A DNA stretch of 64,000 bases, from positions 434,001 through 498,000 of the forward strand of contig NZ_JAIHON010000001.1 of NCBI RefSeq assembly GCF_021173675.1, written 5' to 3'. Positions 9,012 to 16,758 of this stretch are shown here, piece by piece. The position numbers and the translations under genes are program-made. The notes below the pieces were generated by a model. That model had not been told where the DNA came from, did no database searches, and saw only the letters and a list, made by a program, of their open reading frames with translations. Within the stretch, counting starts at the first letter, position 1. The number at the start of each line of letters is the position of its first letter. The stretch comes from Streptomyces lincolnensis (GTDB lineage: Bacteria; Actinomycetota; Actinomycetes; Streptomycetales; Streptomycetaceae).

Positions 9012-10156
9012 GCGGACCCCTGGGACGTGCGACGGGCCTCCGTGTACCGCTCGTAGCGCTCGTACCGCTCCACCCGGCGGCGATTGGCGCGCCGGAAGCG
9101 GCGGGCGACGAGGCGGGCGAGGTCGGCGGCGCCGACCATGCCGGCCTCGGGACCGAGCTGGGCGCGGGCGATGCGGGCCTCGGGACGGTAGCCGCGGCCG
9201 GTGAGCTGGCGCTTGAAGGCGTCCCGCGCGGGGCCGATGAGCAGGTCGTCGGCCGCGCTCACACCGCCGCCGATCACGAAGCAGGACGGGTCGAGGGCCG
9301 CCGCGAGGTTGGCGATGCCGACGCCGAGCCACTGGCCGATGTCCTGGAGCAGCTCGATGCACATCGCGTCGCCCTCGCGGGCCAGCTCGGTGATCATCGG
9401 CCCGGTGATGTCGCCGATGTTGCCCTTGACGTGCTCGATGATCCCGTAGGCCACCGGGGAGTCGGCGGCGGCCAGCTCGCGGGCCTCCCTGACCAGCGCG
9501 TTGCCGGAGCTGTACTGCTCCCAGCAGCCGCGGTTGCCGCACGGGCAGCGGTGTCCGCCGGGCACGACCTGCATATGGCCGAACTCGCCGGCAACGCCGT
9601 ACTTGCCGCGCTTGACCTGCCCGTCCTCCAGGATCGCGCCGCCGATGCCGGTGCCGAGGGTGATCATGACGAGGTGGTCCTCGCCGCGGCCGGCGCCGAA
9701 GCGCCACTCGGCCCAGGCGGCCGTGTTGGCGTCGTTGTCGACCAGCACGGGCACGGCGAGGCGGCCCGCGATGCGGTCGCGCAGCGGCTCGTTGCGCCAG
9801 GACAGGTGGGGCGCGAACAGGACGCGGTTGCGGTCGGCGTCGACCCAGCCGGCCGCGCCGATGCCCACCGCGTGCACGTCGTGGCGGTCGGACAGGTCCA
9901 GGACCAGTTCGACGATGGTGTCCTCGACGACCTTGGGGCTCTTGGACTTGTCCGGCGTCTCGGTGCGGACCTTCTCCAGGATGTTGCCGTCGGCGTCGAC
10001 GACGCCCGCCATGACCTTGGTGCCGCCGATGTCGATGCCGACCGTAGGCACGCGGGGCGCGGTCAGGTGCGAGCGGCGCTCCCTTGTGCCGACCGTGCGG
10101 AGCGCTGGCGCGCGGCGGGAGCCGATGGGGGCGCTGAAGTTGCCGTAGGTGCTCAT
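9008..10156 (-). CDS. ROK-family sugar kinase (glucokinase-like)
   Basis: 382 residues. ATP-binding DIGGTK is at residues 42-47, GTGIGGAI is the second phosphate loop, and the ROK zinc motif is GHMQVVPGGHRCPCGNRGCW (one His, three Cys). The catalytic Asp is in VLVDNDANTAAWAE. Residues 1-37 form an unusual basic extension absent from standard glucokinases. The enzyme should phosphorylate a hexose in the cytoplasm; specificity (glucose, N-acetylglucosamine, mannose) cannot be read from sequence. ATG at 10156 has only a weak ribosome site. The neighbouring GntR regulator and Gfo/Idh/MocA dehydrogenase fit a small sugar-use locus. Confidence 0.88.
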   Translation of the reverse strand: MSTYGNFSAPIGSRRAPALRTVGTRERRSHLTAPRVPTVGIDIGGTKVMAGVVDADGNILEKVRTETPDKSKSPKVVEDTIVELVLDLSDRHDVHAVGIGAAGWVDADRNRVLFAPHLSWRNEPLRDRIAGRLAVPVLVDNDANTAAWAEWRFGAGRGEDHLVMITLGTGIGGAILEDGQVKRGKYGVAGEFGHMQVVPGGHRCPCGNRGCWEQYSSGNALVREARELAAADSPVAYGIIEHVKGNIGDITGPMITELAREGDAMCIELLQDIGQWLGVGIANLAAALDPSCFVIGGGVSAADDLLIGPARDAFKRQLTGRGYRPEARIARAQLGPEAGMVGAADLARLVARRFRRANRRRVERYERYERYTEARRTSQGSA

Positions 10157-10221
10157 CAAGGCCCGATTCTGCCTCACCGTGGGTGTGGGTGCCGTACGGG
10201 GGAGCAAAGGGGGATGCCGAC

Positions 10222-10302
10222 TCGTTGCCGGGTGCGGGTGCGTGGGGGCTGGTCGCGCCCCGCGGCGGAGCCGCACATCGATACAGCCCCGCGCCCCTTT
10301 AA
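10222..10302. repeat. Streptomyces intergenic repeat-like sequence with hairpin
   Basis: The 200-bp gap between the GntR gene and the ROK kinase has no gene. It contains a stretch resembling the widespread Streptomyces intergenic element (GTGCGTGGGGGCTGGTCGCG … CCCCGCGCCCCT) and an internal hairpin GCGGC-GGA-GCCGC. Downstream are imperfect direct repeats built on GCACCCCGTGCC (about 10305-10365). It probably acts as transcript end or spacer; no promoter was recognised. Confidence 0.5.
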
Positions 10303-10357
10303 GGCACCCCGTGCCTTTGAAAGCACCCGTCCCCTCAGGCGAAAGCACCCCGTGCCC

Positions 10358-11122
10358 TCAGGGGCGGACCAGGAGCTGGAACTCGAAGGAGTAGCGGGTC
10401 GGGCGGTAGGTGTGGGTGCCGTATTCGACCGCGCGGCCGGTGTCGTCGAAGGTGATGCGTTGCATGGTCAGGAGGGGGGCGCCCTCCTGTTCGGCGAGGC
10501 GTTCGGCCTCGGCGGCGGTGGCGGCGCGGGCGCCGATGGACTGGCGGGCGCTGTGCAGCGTGATGCCCGCGGCGCGCATCATGCGGTAGAGGCCGGTGGA
10601 CTGGAGCTGCTCGGTGTCGAGGTCGAGCAGACCGGGGGGCAGGTAGTTGCACAGGTGCGCCATGGGCTCGCCGTGCGCCAGACGCAGCCGTTCCACGCGG
10701 TGTACGTCGCTCTCCTCGGCGACACCGAGGGCGGCCGCGATCTCGGCGGGCGCCGGGACGACCGTGTTGACGAGGACCTTGGTCGCGGGGCGCTGGCCCG
10801 CCGCCTCCAGGTCGTCGTAGAGGCTGCTGAGCTCCAGGGGGCGCTTGACCTGGCTGTGCACGACCTGGGTGCCGACGCCGCGGCGGCGCACCAGCAGGCC
10901 CTTGTCGACGAGCGACTGGATGGCCTGGCGGACGGTGGGCCGCGACAGGCCGAGCCGGGCGGCCAGCTCGATCTCGTTGCCCAGGAGGCTGCCGGGCGTC
11001 AGTGCCCCGTGCTCGATCGCCGCCTCCAGTTGCTGGGACAGCTGGAAGTACAACGGCACGGGACTGCTGCGGTCCACACGGAGATCGAGCGTCACGGTCG
11101 GATCCACTTCTGGTTTCGGCAC
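10358..11122 (-). CDS. GntR-family (HutC subfamily) transcriptional regulator
   Basis: 254 residues. The N-terminal winged helix spans ~15-80 (VPLYFQLSQQLEAAIEHGAL; the LGLSRPTVRQAIQSLVDKGL recognition segment). A UTRA ligand-binding domain of the HutC type follows (~100-250), ending ITFDDTGRAVEYGTHTYRPTRYSF. Family members are repressors released by a sugar, amino acid or related effector. The GTG at 11122 is chosen because the protein begins MPKPEVDPTV, a usual family start; the frame is open further up but crosses the divergent gene. It is divergent from the Gfo/Idh/MocA gene with 102 bp between, so control of that gene is likely. Confidence 0.88.
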   Translation of the reverse strand: MPKPEVDPTVTLDLRVDRSSPVPLYFQLSQQLEAAIEHGALTPGSLLGNEIELAARLGLSRPTVRQAIQSLVDKGLLVRRRGVGTQVVHSQVKRPLELSSLYDDLEAAGQRPATKVLVNTVVPAPAEIAAALGVAEESDVHRVERLRLAHGEPMAHLCNYLPPGLLDLDTEQLQSTGLYRMMRAAGITLHSARQSIGARAATAAEAERLAEQEGAPLLTMQRITFDDTGRAVEYGTHTYRPTRYSFEFQLLVRP

Positions 11123-11173
11123 GGCCCGAGCGTAGCTCCGTGCGTTGTTGACGGGAAGTTGTGTAGTTCGATT

Positions 11174-11195
11174 GTCAGGACATACGCATTGACAG
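11174..11195 (+). promoter_or_regulatory. Candidate operator and -35 between GntR and dehydrogenase genes
   Basis: A short palindrome TGTC-AG-GACA at 11174-11183 is followed by a perfect -35 hexamer TTGACA at 11190-11195, about 30 bp before the ATG at 11225. The -10 expected 17 bp later reads only ACATTT, so the promoter is a guess. The position suits an operator for the adjacent GntR regulator. Confidence 0.4.
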
Positions 11196-11224
11196 CGTGG
11201 GGTCTCCGCCCACATTTTGTTCAC

Positions 11225-12247
11225 ATGCGCATCGGGGTCATCGGTACGGGCCGCATCGGCACCATTCACGCCAACACACTCAGCCGGCACCGGGAGGTCG
11301 GCTCCTTGATCCTCACGGACGCGGACCCGGCACGGGCCCAGGATCTGGCGCACCGGCTGGGCGAGACGGCGGCGCCCGGAGTGGACGAGATCTTCCGCTG
11401 GGGCGTGGACGCCGTGGTGATCACCACGTCGACGTCGGCACACGCCGAACTGATCGGTCGGGCAGCGCGCTCGGGGCTGCCGGTGTTCTGCGAGAAGCCC
11501 ATCGCGCTCGATCTGGCGGGCACCTTACAAGCCATCGGCGAGGTCGAGACGGCGGGCACGGTGCTCCAGATGGGCTTCCAGCGCCGCTTCGACGCGGGCT
11601 ACACGGGGGCACGCGAGGCGGTGCGCTCGGGGCGGCTCGGGCGGCTGCACACCGTGCGGGCGCTGACCTCCGACCAGGCGCCGCCGCCGGCCGCGTATCT
11701 GCCGGTGTCCGGCGGGCTGTACCGGGACACCGCGATCCACGACTTCGACGTGCTGCGCTGGGTGACCGGGCGCGAGATCCTCGACGTGTACGCGGCCGGG
11801 TCCGACGCCGGCGGGCCGATGTTCCGTGAGGCGGGTGACGTGGACACGGGGGCGGCGCTGCTCACCCTGGACGACGGCACGCTCGCCACGGTGACCGCGA
11901 CCCGGCTGAACGGCGCGGGCTACGACGTGCGGATGGAACTGGCCGGGGAACTGGACCAGATCGTGGTCGGTCTGGACGACCGGACGCCCATCGCGTCCAC
12001 CGAGCCGACGGGGCCGCCGGCCGCGGACAAGCCGTGGACGGGGTTCCTGGAGCGGTTCGGGCCCGCCTACGAGGCCGAGTTGTGCGCGTTCGTCGACGTG
12101 GTGCGGGGTGAACTGGCCAACCCCTGCGACGGGCGCGAGGCCCTGCAGGCCCTGCGGGTGGCCGAGGCGTGCGAGGTGTCCCGGCGGGAGCGCAGGGTCG
12201 TGTGGCTGGCGGAGATTCCGGGCGGGGACGGGTCGGCGGCGCTGTGA
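11225..12247 (+). CDS. Gfo/Idh/MocA-family oxidoreductase (inositol 2-dehydrogenase-like)
   Basis: 340 residues. N-terminal Rossmann fold starts at residue 1 (MRIGVIGTGRIGTIHA, G-x-G-x-x-G). The EKP motif (FCEKPIALDL) of the family is at about residues 93-102, and the C-terminal alpha/beta domain carries GGLYRDTAIHDFDVLRW, whose Asp/His pair is catalytic in myo-inositol dehydrogenases. NAD(P)-dependent oxidation of a cyclitol or sugar is likely. ATG at 11225. It is divergent from the GntR regulator, and the ROK kinase is beyond it, which together suggest a sugar or inositol catabolic locus. The exact substrate is not decidable here. Confidence 0.85.
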   Translation: MRIGVIGTGRIGTIHANTLSRHREVGSLILTDADPARAQDLAHRLGETAAPGVDEIFRWGVDAVVITTSTSAHAELIGRAARSGLPVFCEKPIALDLAGTLQAIGEVETAGTVLQMGFQRRFDAGYTGAREAVRSGRLGRLHTVRALTSDQAPPPAAYLPVSGGLYRDTAIHDFDVLRWVTGREILDVYAAGSDAGGPMFREAGDVDTGAALLTLDDGTLATVTATRLNGAGYDVRMELAGELDQIVVGLDDRTPIASTEPTGPPAADKPWTGFLERFGPAYEAELCAFVDVVRGELANPCDGREALQALRVAEACEVSRRERRVVWLAEIPGGDGSAAL

Positions 12248-12251
12248 GCCG

Positions 12252-12276
12252 CCGGTGAGGCAGGCCGCCTCACCGG
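12252..12276. terminator. Bidirectional hairpin between convergent genes
   Basis: Perfect 10-bp inverted repeat CCGGTGAGGC / GCCTCACCGG with a 5-base loop. It lies five bases after the oxidoreductase stop and 15 bases from the P450 stop. No U-tract is present, as is usual for Streptomyces terminators. Confidence 0.7.
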
Positions 12277-12291
12277 GCCGCCGCCGACGGG

Positions 12292-13476
12292 CTACCACCG
12301 CACCGGCAGGCTGCGCAGCCCCCGTATCAGCATGCCCGGCAGCCACTCCCCCGGTGGGCCGTCGAGGGTGAGGGCGGGGGCGCGGTCCAGGAGGGAACGC
12401 AGGGCGGTGCGGGCCTCCAGACGGGCCAGAGGGGCGCCCAGACAGAAGTGGATGCCGTGGCCGAAGGCCACGTGGCCGCGGGTGTCGCGGTGGATGTCGA
12501 AACGGTGCGGCTCGGGATAGCGGGCCCCGTCGCGGTCGGCGGCGCCGAGGCCGATCATCACCGGGTCGCCCTGGGCGATGGGGACGCCGGCGATCTGCAA
12601 GGGCTCGGCAGCGTACCGGAACGTGGCGTTCTCCACCGGGCCCTCGTAGCGCAGGGTCTCCTCGATCGCGTTGTCCACGAGGCTCATGTCGGCGCGCAGG
12701 GCGGCGAGTTGGTCGGGGTGGGTGAGCAGGGTGTGGACGGCGTTGGTGATGAGGTTGACCGTCGTCTCGTGGCCGGCGATCAGCAGCAGGAAGGCCATAC
12801 CGCGCAGTTCCGCCGGGGAGAGCCGGTCGCCGTCCTCCGCGGTGGTCCGGATCAGGTCGCTGAGCAGGTCGTCGGCGGGGCCGGCGGACCGCTTGTCCTC
12901 GATCAGCTCGGTGAGGTACTCGCCGAGCCGCAGGACGGCGTCGTAGGAGGTGTCGGAACTGGTGGGTGCGACGACCTCCGTCGACTGCTTGCGGAACTCC
13001 GCGCGGTCCATCTCGGGGACGCCGAGGAGCTCGCAGATCACCGTGATCGGCAGCGGGTAGGCCAGCGACTCCACCAGGTCGGCGCGGCCGAGCGGCAGCA
13101 TCGCGTCGAGCAGGTCGTCGGTGATCTCCTGGACCCTGGGCCGCAGGCGCTCCACCCGGCGCATGGTGAAGGCGCGGGAGACTAGTCCGCGCAGCCGGGT
13201 GTGCTCGGGCGGGTCGGTGCCCAGCAGGTGGCGGCCGATCAGCTGCTCGTCGTTGAACACCATGCCGATGCGCCGGCCGTCCTTGGAGAGCCGGGGGTCG
13301 GCGAGCGCGGCCCGCACCTCCTCGTGGCCGACGACGAGCCACGACCAGTAGTCGGGCAGGGACCCGGGGGGTCGTATCCGGTGCACCGGGCCCCGCTCGC
13401 GCAGGTCGGCGTAGACCGGATGGGGGTCCGCGCGGAACGCGTCGCCGTACTCCCCGAGATCGATCACGTCGGCCAT
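12292..13476 (-). CDS. Cytochrome P450 (CYP107-like)
   Basis: 394 residues, normal for a soluble bacterial P450. I-helix oxygen-binding motif LLLIAGHETTVN, K-helix E-x-x-R in ETLRYEGP, and heme-binding loop FGHGIHFCLGAPLARLE with the thiolate Cys are all present, so the enzyme should be active. It needs ferredoxin and a reductase, neither of which is adjacent. The substrate is unknown; the sequence style (MADVIDLGEYGDAFRADPHPVY) resembles CYP107-type hydroxylases. ATG at 13476 has GGAGGGGG five bases upstream. It stands alone, convergent with the dehydrogenase, and its leader carries a simple repeat. Confidence 0.92.
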   Translation of the reverse strand: MADVIDLGEYGDAFRADPHPVYADLRERGPVHRIRPPGSLPDYWSWLVVGHEEVRAALADPRLSKDGRRIGMVFNDEQLIGRHLLGTDPPEHTRLRGLVSRAFTMRRVERLRPRVQEITDDLLDAMLPLGRADLVESLAYPLPITVICELLGVPEMDRAEFRKQSTEVVAPTSSDTSYDAVLRLGEYLTELIEDKRSAGPADDLLSDLIRTTAEDGDRLSPAELRGMAFLLLIAGHETTVNLITNAVHTLLTHPDQLAALRADMSLVDNAIEETLRYEGPVENATFRYAAEPLQIAGVPIAQGDPVMIGLGAADRDGARYPEPHRFDIHRDTRGHVAFGHGIHFCLGAPLARLEARTALRSLLDRAPALTLDGPPGEWLPGMLIRGLRSLPVRW

Positions 13477-13501
13477 GGTGTCCCCCTCCTGTCCCGCAGC
13501 C

Positions 13502-13569
13502 CTCTGTCTCTGTCGTTTCTCTGTTTCTCTGTGTCTCTGTGTCTCTGTGTCTCTGTGTTTCTCTGTCCC
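13502..13569. repeat. CTCTGTGT microsatellite in the P450 leader
   Basis: About 68 bp made of CTCTGTGT / TTTCTCTG units, nearly pure pyrimidine-G on the + strand. It lies 26-93 bases upstream of the P450 ATG and ends 29 bases before the response-regulator stop. Its base composition (~50% GC, strand-skewed) is foreign to the rest of the window. Confidence 0.9.
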
Positions 13570-13597
13570 TCACCCGCCCAACGTCCGGCGTCGCCGT

Positions 13598-14272
13598 CTA
13601 GTGCCCGTCCTCCCCCACGTCCTCCAGAAGTCCCGCGTCGTACGCCAACAGGGCGATCTGGACACGGTTGTTGAGGTCGAGCTTGGCCAGGATGCGGGAG
13701 ACGTGGGTCTTGACCGTGGCGACGCTCATGAACAGGGCGGTGCCGATCTCGGCGTTGGACAGGCCCCGTCCGACGGCGACGGCCACCTCGCTCTCCCGGT
13801 CGTTGAGGACGGCGATCCTGGCACGCGCGCGCGTGCGGCGCGTGTCGGCGGAGTTGCCGGCCGCGTGTGCCATCAACTGGCGGGTCACCGTGGGCGACAG
13901 GACGGGGTCGCCGGCCGCGACCCGCCGGACCGCGGCGAGGATCTCCGCCGGCGGGGTGTCCTTGAGGACGAAGCCGGCGGCTCCGGCGCGCAGGGCGCGC
14001 AGCACCTGCTCGTCGGCGTGGAAGGTGGTCAGGACCACGACCTGCGGGGCCTTGGGGCGGGCACGCAGCCGCTCGGTGGCGGTCAGGCCGTCCATCGCGG
14101 GCATCCGGATGTCCATGAGGACGACGTCCGGGCGGGTGCGGTCGACGAGCTCCTCGACCTCGCCGCCGTCGGCGCCCTCACCGACGATCTCGATGTCCTC
14201 GGCACCGCCCATCATCAAGGACAGGCCGGCCCTGACGAGCGGGTCGTCGTCGACGAGGAGCAGTCTGATCAC
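13598..14272 (-). CDS. NarL/FixJ-family two-component response regulator
   Basis: 224 residues. Receiver domain with acidic pair DDD at the N-terminus (IRLLLVDDDPLVRAGL), phospho-Asp in DVVLMDIRMPAMDG, and conserved Thr/Lys (VVLTTFH; FVLKDTPP). The C-terminal LuxR-type HTH reads LNDRESEVAVAVGRGLSNAEIGTALFMSVATVKTHVSRILAKL. The GTG at 14272 is favoured because GGGAG is eight bases upstream; ATG at 14278 (two codons earlier) is too close to that site. It follows the sensor kinase gene on the same strand after a ~200-bp gap, so the pair is probably cotranscribed. Confidence 0.9.
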   Translation of the reverse strand: MIRLLLVDDDPLVRAGLSLMMGGAEDIEIVGEGADGGEVEELVDRTRPDVVLMDIRMPAMDGLTATERLRARPKAPQVVVLTTFHADEQVLRALRAGAAGFVLKDTPPAEILAAVRRVAAGDPVLSPTVTRQLMAHAAGNSADTRRTRARARIAVLNDRESEVAVAVGRGLSNAEIGTALFMSVATVKTHVSRILAKLDLNNRVQIALLAYDAGLLEDVGEDGH

Positions 14273-14476
14273 AGTCATGACTCCCACGTAATCACGGTTG
14301 CCGGGCACGGGTGAGCGGGTCGAGCACGCTTGGCCGACGGCCGGTCCTCAAGTGGAGCGGCACGAAGCGTCGCGCCAACGTGCGTGTGCGGGCCCGGTGT
14401 TGACGCGACGACGGTGTGGCCGCGACTGGCCGGGGCCGTCGGGTTCCGTCCCCTCGCCTCACCTGGTGCCCCCGTC

Positions 14477-15745
14477 TCACCCCCACGGCAGCCGCGCCCG
14501 TACCCGGAAGCCTCCGGTGCCGTCCGGGCCGTGGTGCAGGTGGCCCCCGGCGAGGGTCGCGCGTTCGGTCAGGCCGATGAGGCCCTGGCCGGAACCGGGG
14601 ACGTGGGGGACGTCGCCCTCGGGGGGCGGGTTGCTGACGGAGACCTCCAGGCCCTCGCCCGGGGCGCCGGTGACGGTCAGCGTGACCTCGGCGCCGGGGG
14701 CGTGTTTGCGGGCGTTGGTCAGGCCCTCCTGGGCGATGCGGTACGCGGTGCGGCCGATGGAGGCGGGGACGTCGGCGGGGTCGGTGACCCGGCTGTCGAG
14801 GGTGACCTTCATGCCCGCCTCGCGGGACTCGGCGACGAGCACGTCCAGCGCGGCGAGCGTCGGCTGCGGGCGGCCCGTGTCGTCGGACTCGCCCGCCCTG
14901 AGCACGCCGATGATCTCCCGCAGGTCCTGGAGCGCCTCGTGCGCGCTCTCCCGGATGACTCCGGCCGCCCGCGCGACCTCCTCACGCGGCGCGTCCGGCC
15001 GGAACTCCAGGGCGCCCGCGTGCACGCTCAGCAGCGTCAGGCGGTGGGCGAGGACGTCGTGCATCTCGCGGGCGATGGACTCGCGGGCCAGCCGCTGCGC
15101 CTGCTCCGCGCGCAGTCGCGCCTCGTTCTCGGCCCGCCGCGCGCGGTCGCGGAAACTCAGCCAGAGCTGCCGTTTGGCACGCACGACCACGCCCCAGCCG
15201 ACCAGCGCTGCGGTCAGCAGGACGAAGATGACGACCGAGGTCAGGTAGGGCAGTTCGGGGTCGGGGCGCAGCCAGAAGTAGACCGGGATCAGCGCGATGT
15301 TGATGCCGCCCACCCAGGCCACGTACCGGAAGGGGCGGTGCACCGCGAGCGTGAACAGGGCGAGCAGGCAGGCGCCGCCCGCGGTGTCGGAGATCATCCC
15401 GATGGGAACGGTCGTGACGGCCAGCCCGACCGGCCAGCGGCGGCGCAGCCACACGGCGGCGCAGGCGAGCGCGCCGATCCACTGGTCGAGGACGGCGAGG
15501 CCGTCGGACACATGGGGGTTCTCGGTGACCGCTTCGGCGCCGACCAGACCGACGAGGACGGCCACCAGGAAACAGCTGAAGTCGACGATCCAGTCGCGCG
15601 CGGTGCGTCGGGGCCGCCGCCCGCGCGAACCGGCGTCGGTGTCGGCACCGGCGTCCACCTCGAACCCGTGGGCGACGGCGGACGGCAGCAGCCAGCGCCG
15701 TCCCGGGAAGGCCGGCGGGTCGGGCACCGTCTCGTCACCACTCAC
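14477..15745 (-). CDS. NarL-type two-component sensor histidine kinase
   Basis: 422 residues. A cytoplasmic N-terminal ~55 residues is followed by several hydrophobic helices (~55-200), then a dimerisation/phosphoacceptor helix with the HisKA_3 motif SIAREMHDVLAHRLTLLSVH (His about residue 227) and an HATPase domain (AYRIAQEGLTNARKHAPGA, N-box; GSGQGLIGLTERATLAGG, G-box). It signals to the response regulator encoded downstream. GTG at 15745 is used; a TTG three codons earlier is possible and neither has a strong ribosome site. The stimulus is unknown, with no large extracellular loop for ligand binding. Confidence 0.9.
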   Translation of the reverse strand: MSGDETVPDPPAFPGRRWLLPSAVAHGFEVDAGADTDAGSRGRRPRRTARDWIVDFSCFLVAVLVGLVGAEAVTENPHVSDGLAVLDQWIGALACAAVWLRRRWPVGLAVTTVPIGMISDTAGGACLLALFTLAVHRPFRYVAWVGGINIALIPVYFWLRPDPELPYLTSVVIFVLLTAALVGWGVVVRAKRQLWLSFRDRARRAENEARLRAEQAQRLARESIAREMHDVLAHRLTLLSVHAGALEFRPDAPREEVARAAGVIRESAHEALQDLREIIGVLRAGESDDTGRPQPTLAALDVLVAESREAGMKVTLDSRVTDPADVPASIGRTAYRIAQEGLTNARKHAPGAEVTLTVTGAPGEGLEVSVSNPPPEGDVPHVPGSGQGLIGLTERATLAGGHLHHGPDGTGGFRVRARLPWG

Positions 15746-15802
15746 ATTCGACAAATCTACGCAGCGCGGACCCGCGCCACCTCCCCGCGCACACGATCGT
15801 CG

Positions 15803-15832
15803 ACCAAAGTCGCGGAGGCCGGAGACTTTCGG
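15803..15832 (-). promoter_or_regulatory. Inverted repeat AAAGTC-N12-GACTTT upstream of the sensor kinase
   Basis: AAAGTC at 15806-15811 and GACTTT at 15824-15829 form a perfect 6-bp inverted repeat, with flanking ACC/CGG extending the symmetry. It sits ~60 bp upstream of the kinase start. Similar sites precede NarL-type two-component operons in Streptomyces (from memory), so autoregulation is likely. Confidence 0.55.
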
Positions 15833-15872
15833 CGCGGCCGGAGCCGCGGAACCGAGGCTTCCGTCGAACGCG

Positions 15873-15916
15873 TCTCGCCCCGCGGCCGATGAACGTGGGG
15901 GGACCGCGGGGCGAGA
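15873..15916 (+). promoter_or_regulatory. 13-bp stem hairpin just upstream of the 66-aa membrane protein
   Basis: Perfect inverted repeat TCTCGCCCCGCGG (15873-15885) / CCGCGGGGCGAGA (15904-15916), 18-base loop. The right arm ends nine bases before the ATG at 15926 and contains GCGAGAG, the only ribosome-site-like purine stretch. In the mRNA the stem would hide it. It could equally be a terminator for something read from the left, but no gene ends there. Confidence 0.6.
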
Positions 15917-15925
15917 GTCTGTGTC

Positions 15926-16126
15926 ATGAAGCAGCTGCTGGAACTACTCGGTTTCATCGCCCTGGTGCAGGGCGTGATGGGGCTGCTGCACGAGTTCACC
16001 GACTGGCGTCTGGGACTCGTCCAGCGGATCGACTTCTTCGACGGCTACGAGATCTACGCGAGCGTCACACTGATCGTGCTGGCGTTCGCGCTGTTCGCCG
16101 CCGCCGGGAGCCGGAGGTCCGGCTGA
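15926..16126 (+). CDS. Small two-helix membrane protein, unknown
   Basis: 66 residues. Hydrophobic segment at ~5-22 (LELLGFIALVQGVMGLLH), an amphipathic middle, and a clear transmembrane helix at ~42-60 (ASVTLIVLAFALFAAAG), ending in a basic tail SRRSG. I do not recognise a family. Codon usage is normal for the neighbourhood and the frame has no competitor. ATG at 15926. It converges on the RNase gene (33-bp gap). Its leader carries the 13-bp hairpin described separately. Confidence 0.7.
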   Translation: MKQLLELLGFIALVQGVMGLLHEFTDWRLGLVQRIDFFDGYEIYASVTLIVLAFALFAAAGSRRSG

Positions 16127-16159
16127 GCTCGGACCGGACCTCCGCCCCGGTGGCCGCGG

Positions 16160-16555
16160 TCAGCAGCCGTAGTTCACCAGGTCGAACGTGGCGTAGTGGT
16201 CGGCCGTGTAGTAGTCCTCCCGGGTCTCCTCACCCGTGACGATGCGGCGGGCACCGCGCGTGGAGGAGCCGGGCGTGATGACCGTGTACTCGTGGTAGTA
16301 GCCGCTCGACTGGCTGGGCAGGACGCCTTCCCGGTTCTGGAAGACGGTCCCGTCCTGGGAGTACGGGTAGGGGCCGCCCTGCTCGATCAGGTCGAGCGTG
16401 TCGTGCGCCTGCGAGGGCAGTGCGCTGTAGCAGATGCTGCCGACGGCCGTGGCGGCGGCGTTCGCCGAGGTCGCGGTGACGGTGCCGCCGAGGAGGACGG
16501 CGGACAGGAGGGCGGCTGCGGCGCCGATGCGTGTTGCGCGTGGGGGGAAGTTCAT
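16160..16555 (-). CDS. Secreted guanyl-specific ribonuclease (RNase Sa type)
   Basis: 131 residues: a ~34-residue Sec signal peptide (hydrophobic core AAAALLSAVLLGGTV, cleavage after ANA) and a ~96-residue mature enzyme. The mature part aligns closely with RNase Sa of S. aureofaciens: ALPSQAHDTLDLI, YPYSQDGTVFQNREGVLP, GYYHEYTVITPG, RRIVTGEETREDYYTADHYATF. The catalytic Glu (YYHEY), Arg (ARRIVTG) and His (DHYATF) are all present, as are two Cys for the disulfide. It cleaves RNA after G outside the cell. ATG 16555 is used; ATG 16564 is also possible. No barstar-like inhibitor gene is adjacent. Confidence 0.93.
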   Translation of the reverse strand: MNFPPRATRIGAAAALLSAVLLGGTVTATSANAAATAVGSICYSALPSQAHDTLDLIEQGGPYPYSQDGTVFQNREGVLPSQSSGYYHEYTVITPGSSTRGARRIVTGEETREDYYTADHYATFDLVNYGC

Positions 16556-16758
16556 GACGTCCATGATGACGCGCGTAGACAGTGGCATGTCAATGTCAAC
16601 TTCGGAGAATTTCCCGTCAAGTCCGATCCGTTTTCGCGAAGTTAACCTGCCGCCCGGCGTCTTCACGAACGGCCGGTCGGCGAGCGGGCCGCCGGGGGCC
16701 GGATGTCGACGTCCGTTCGCCGCCAGCGTGCGGGGAGCGCGGGCGCTGGGATGGGGAC

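Noticed and set aside
9431..11224. N-terminal extension of the Gfo/Idh/MocA dehydrogenase across the ROK and GntR genes
   Set aside because: Low-complexity shadow; the Rossmann fold begins exactly at the ATG 11225.
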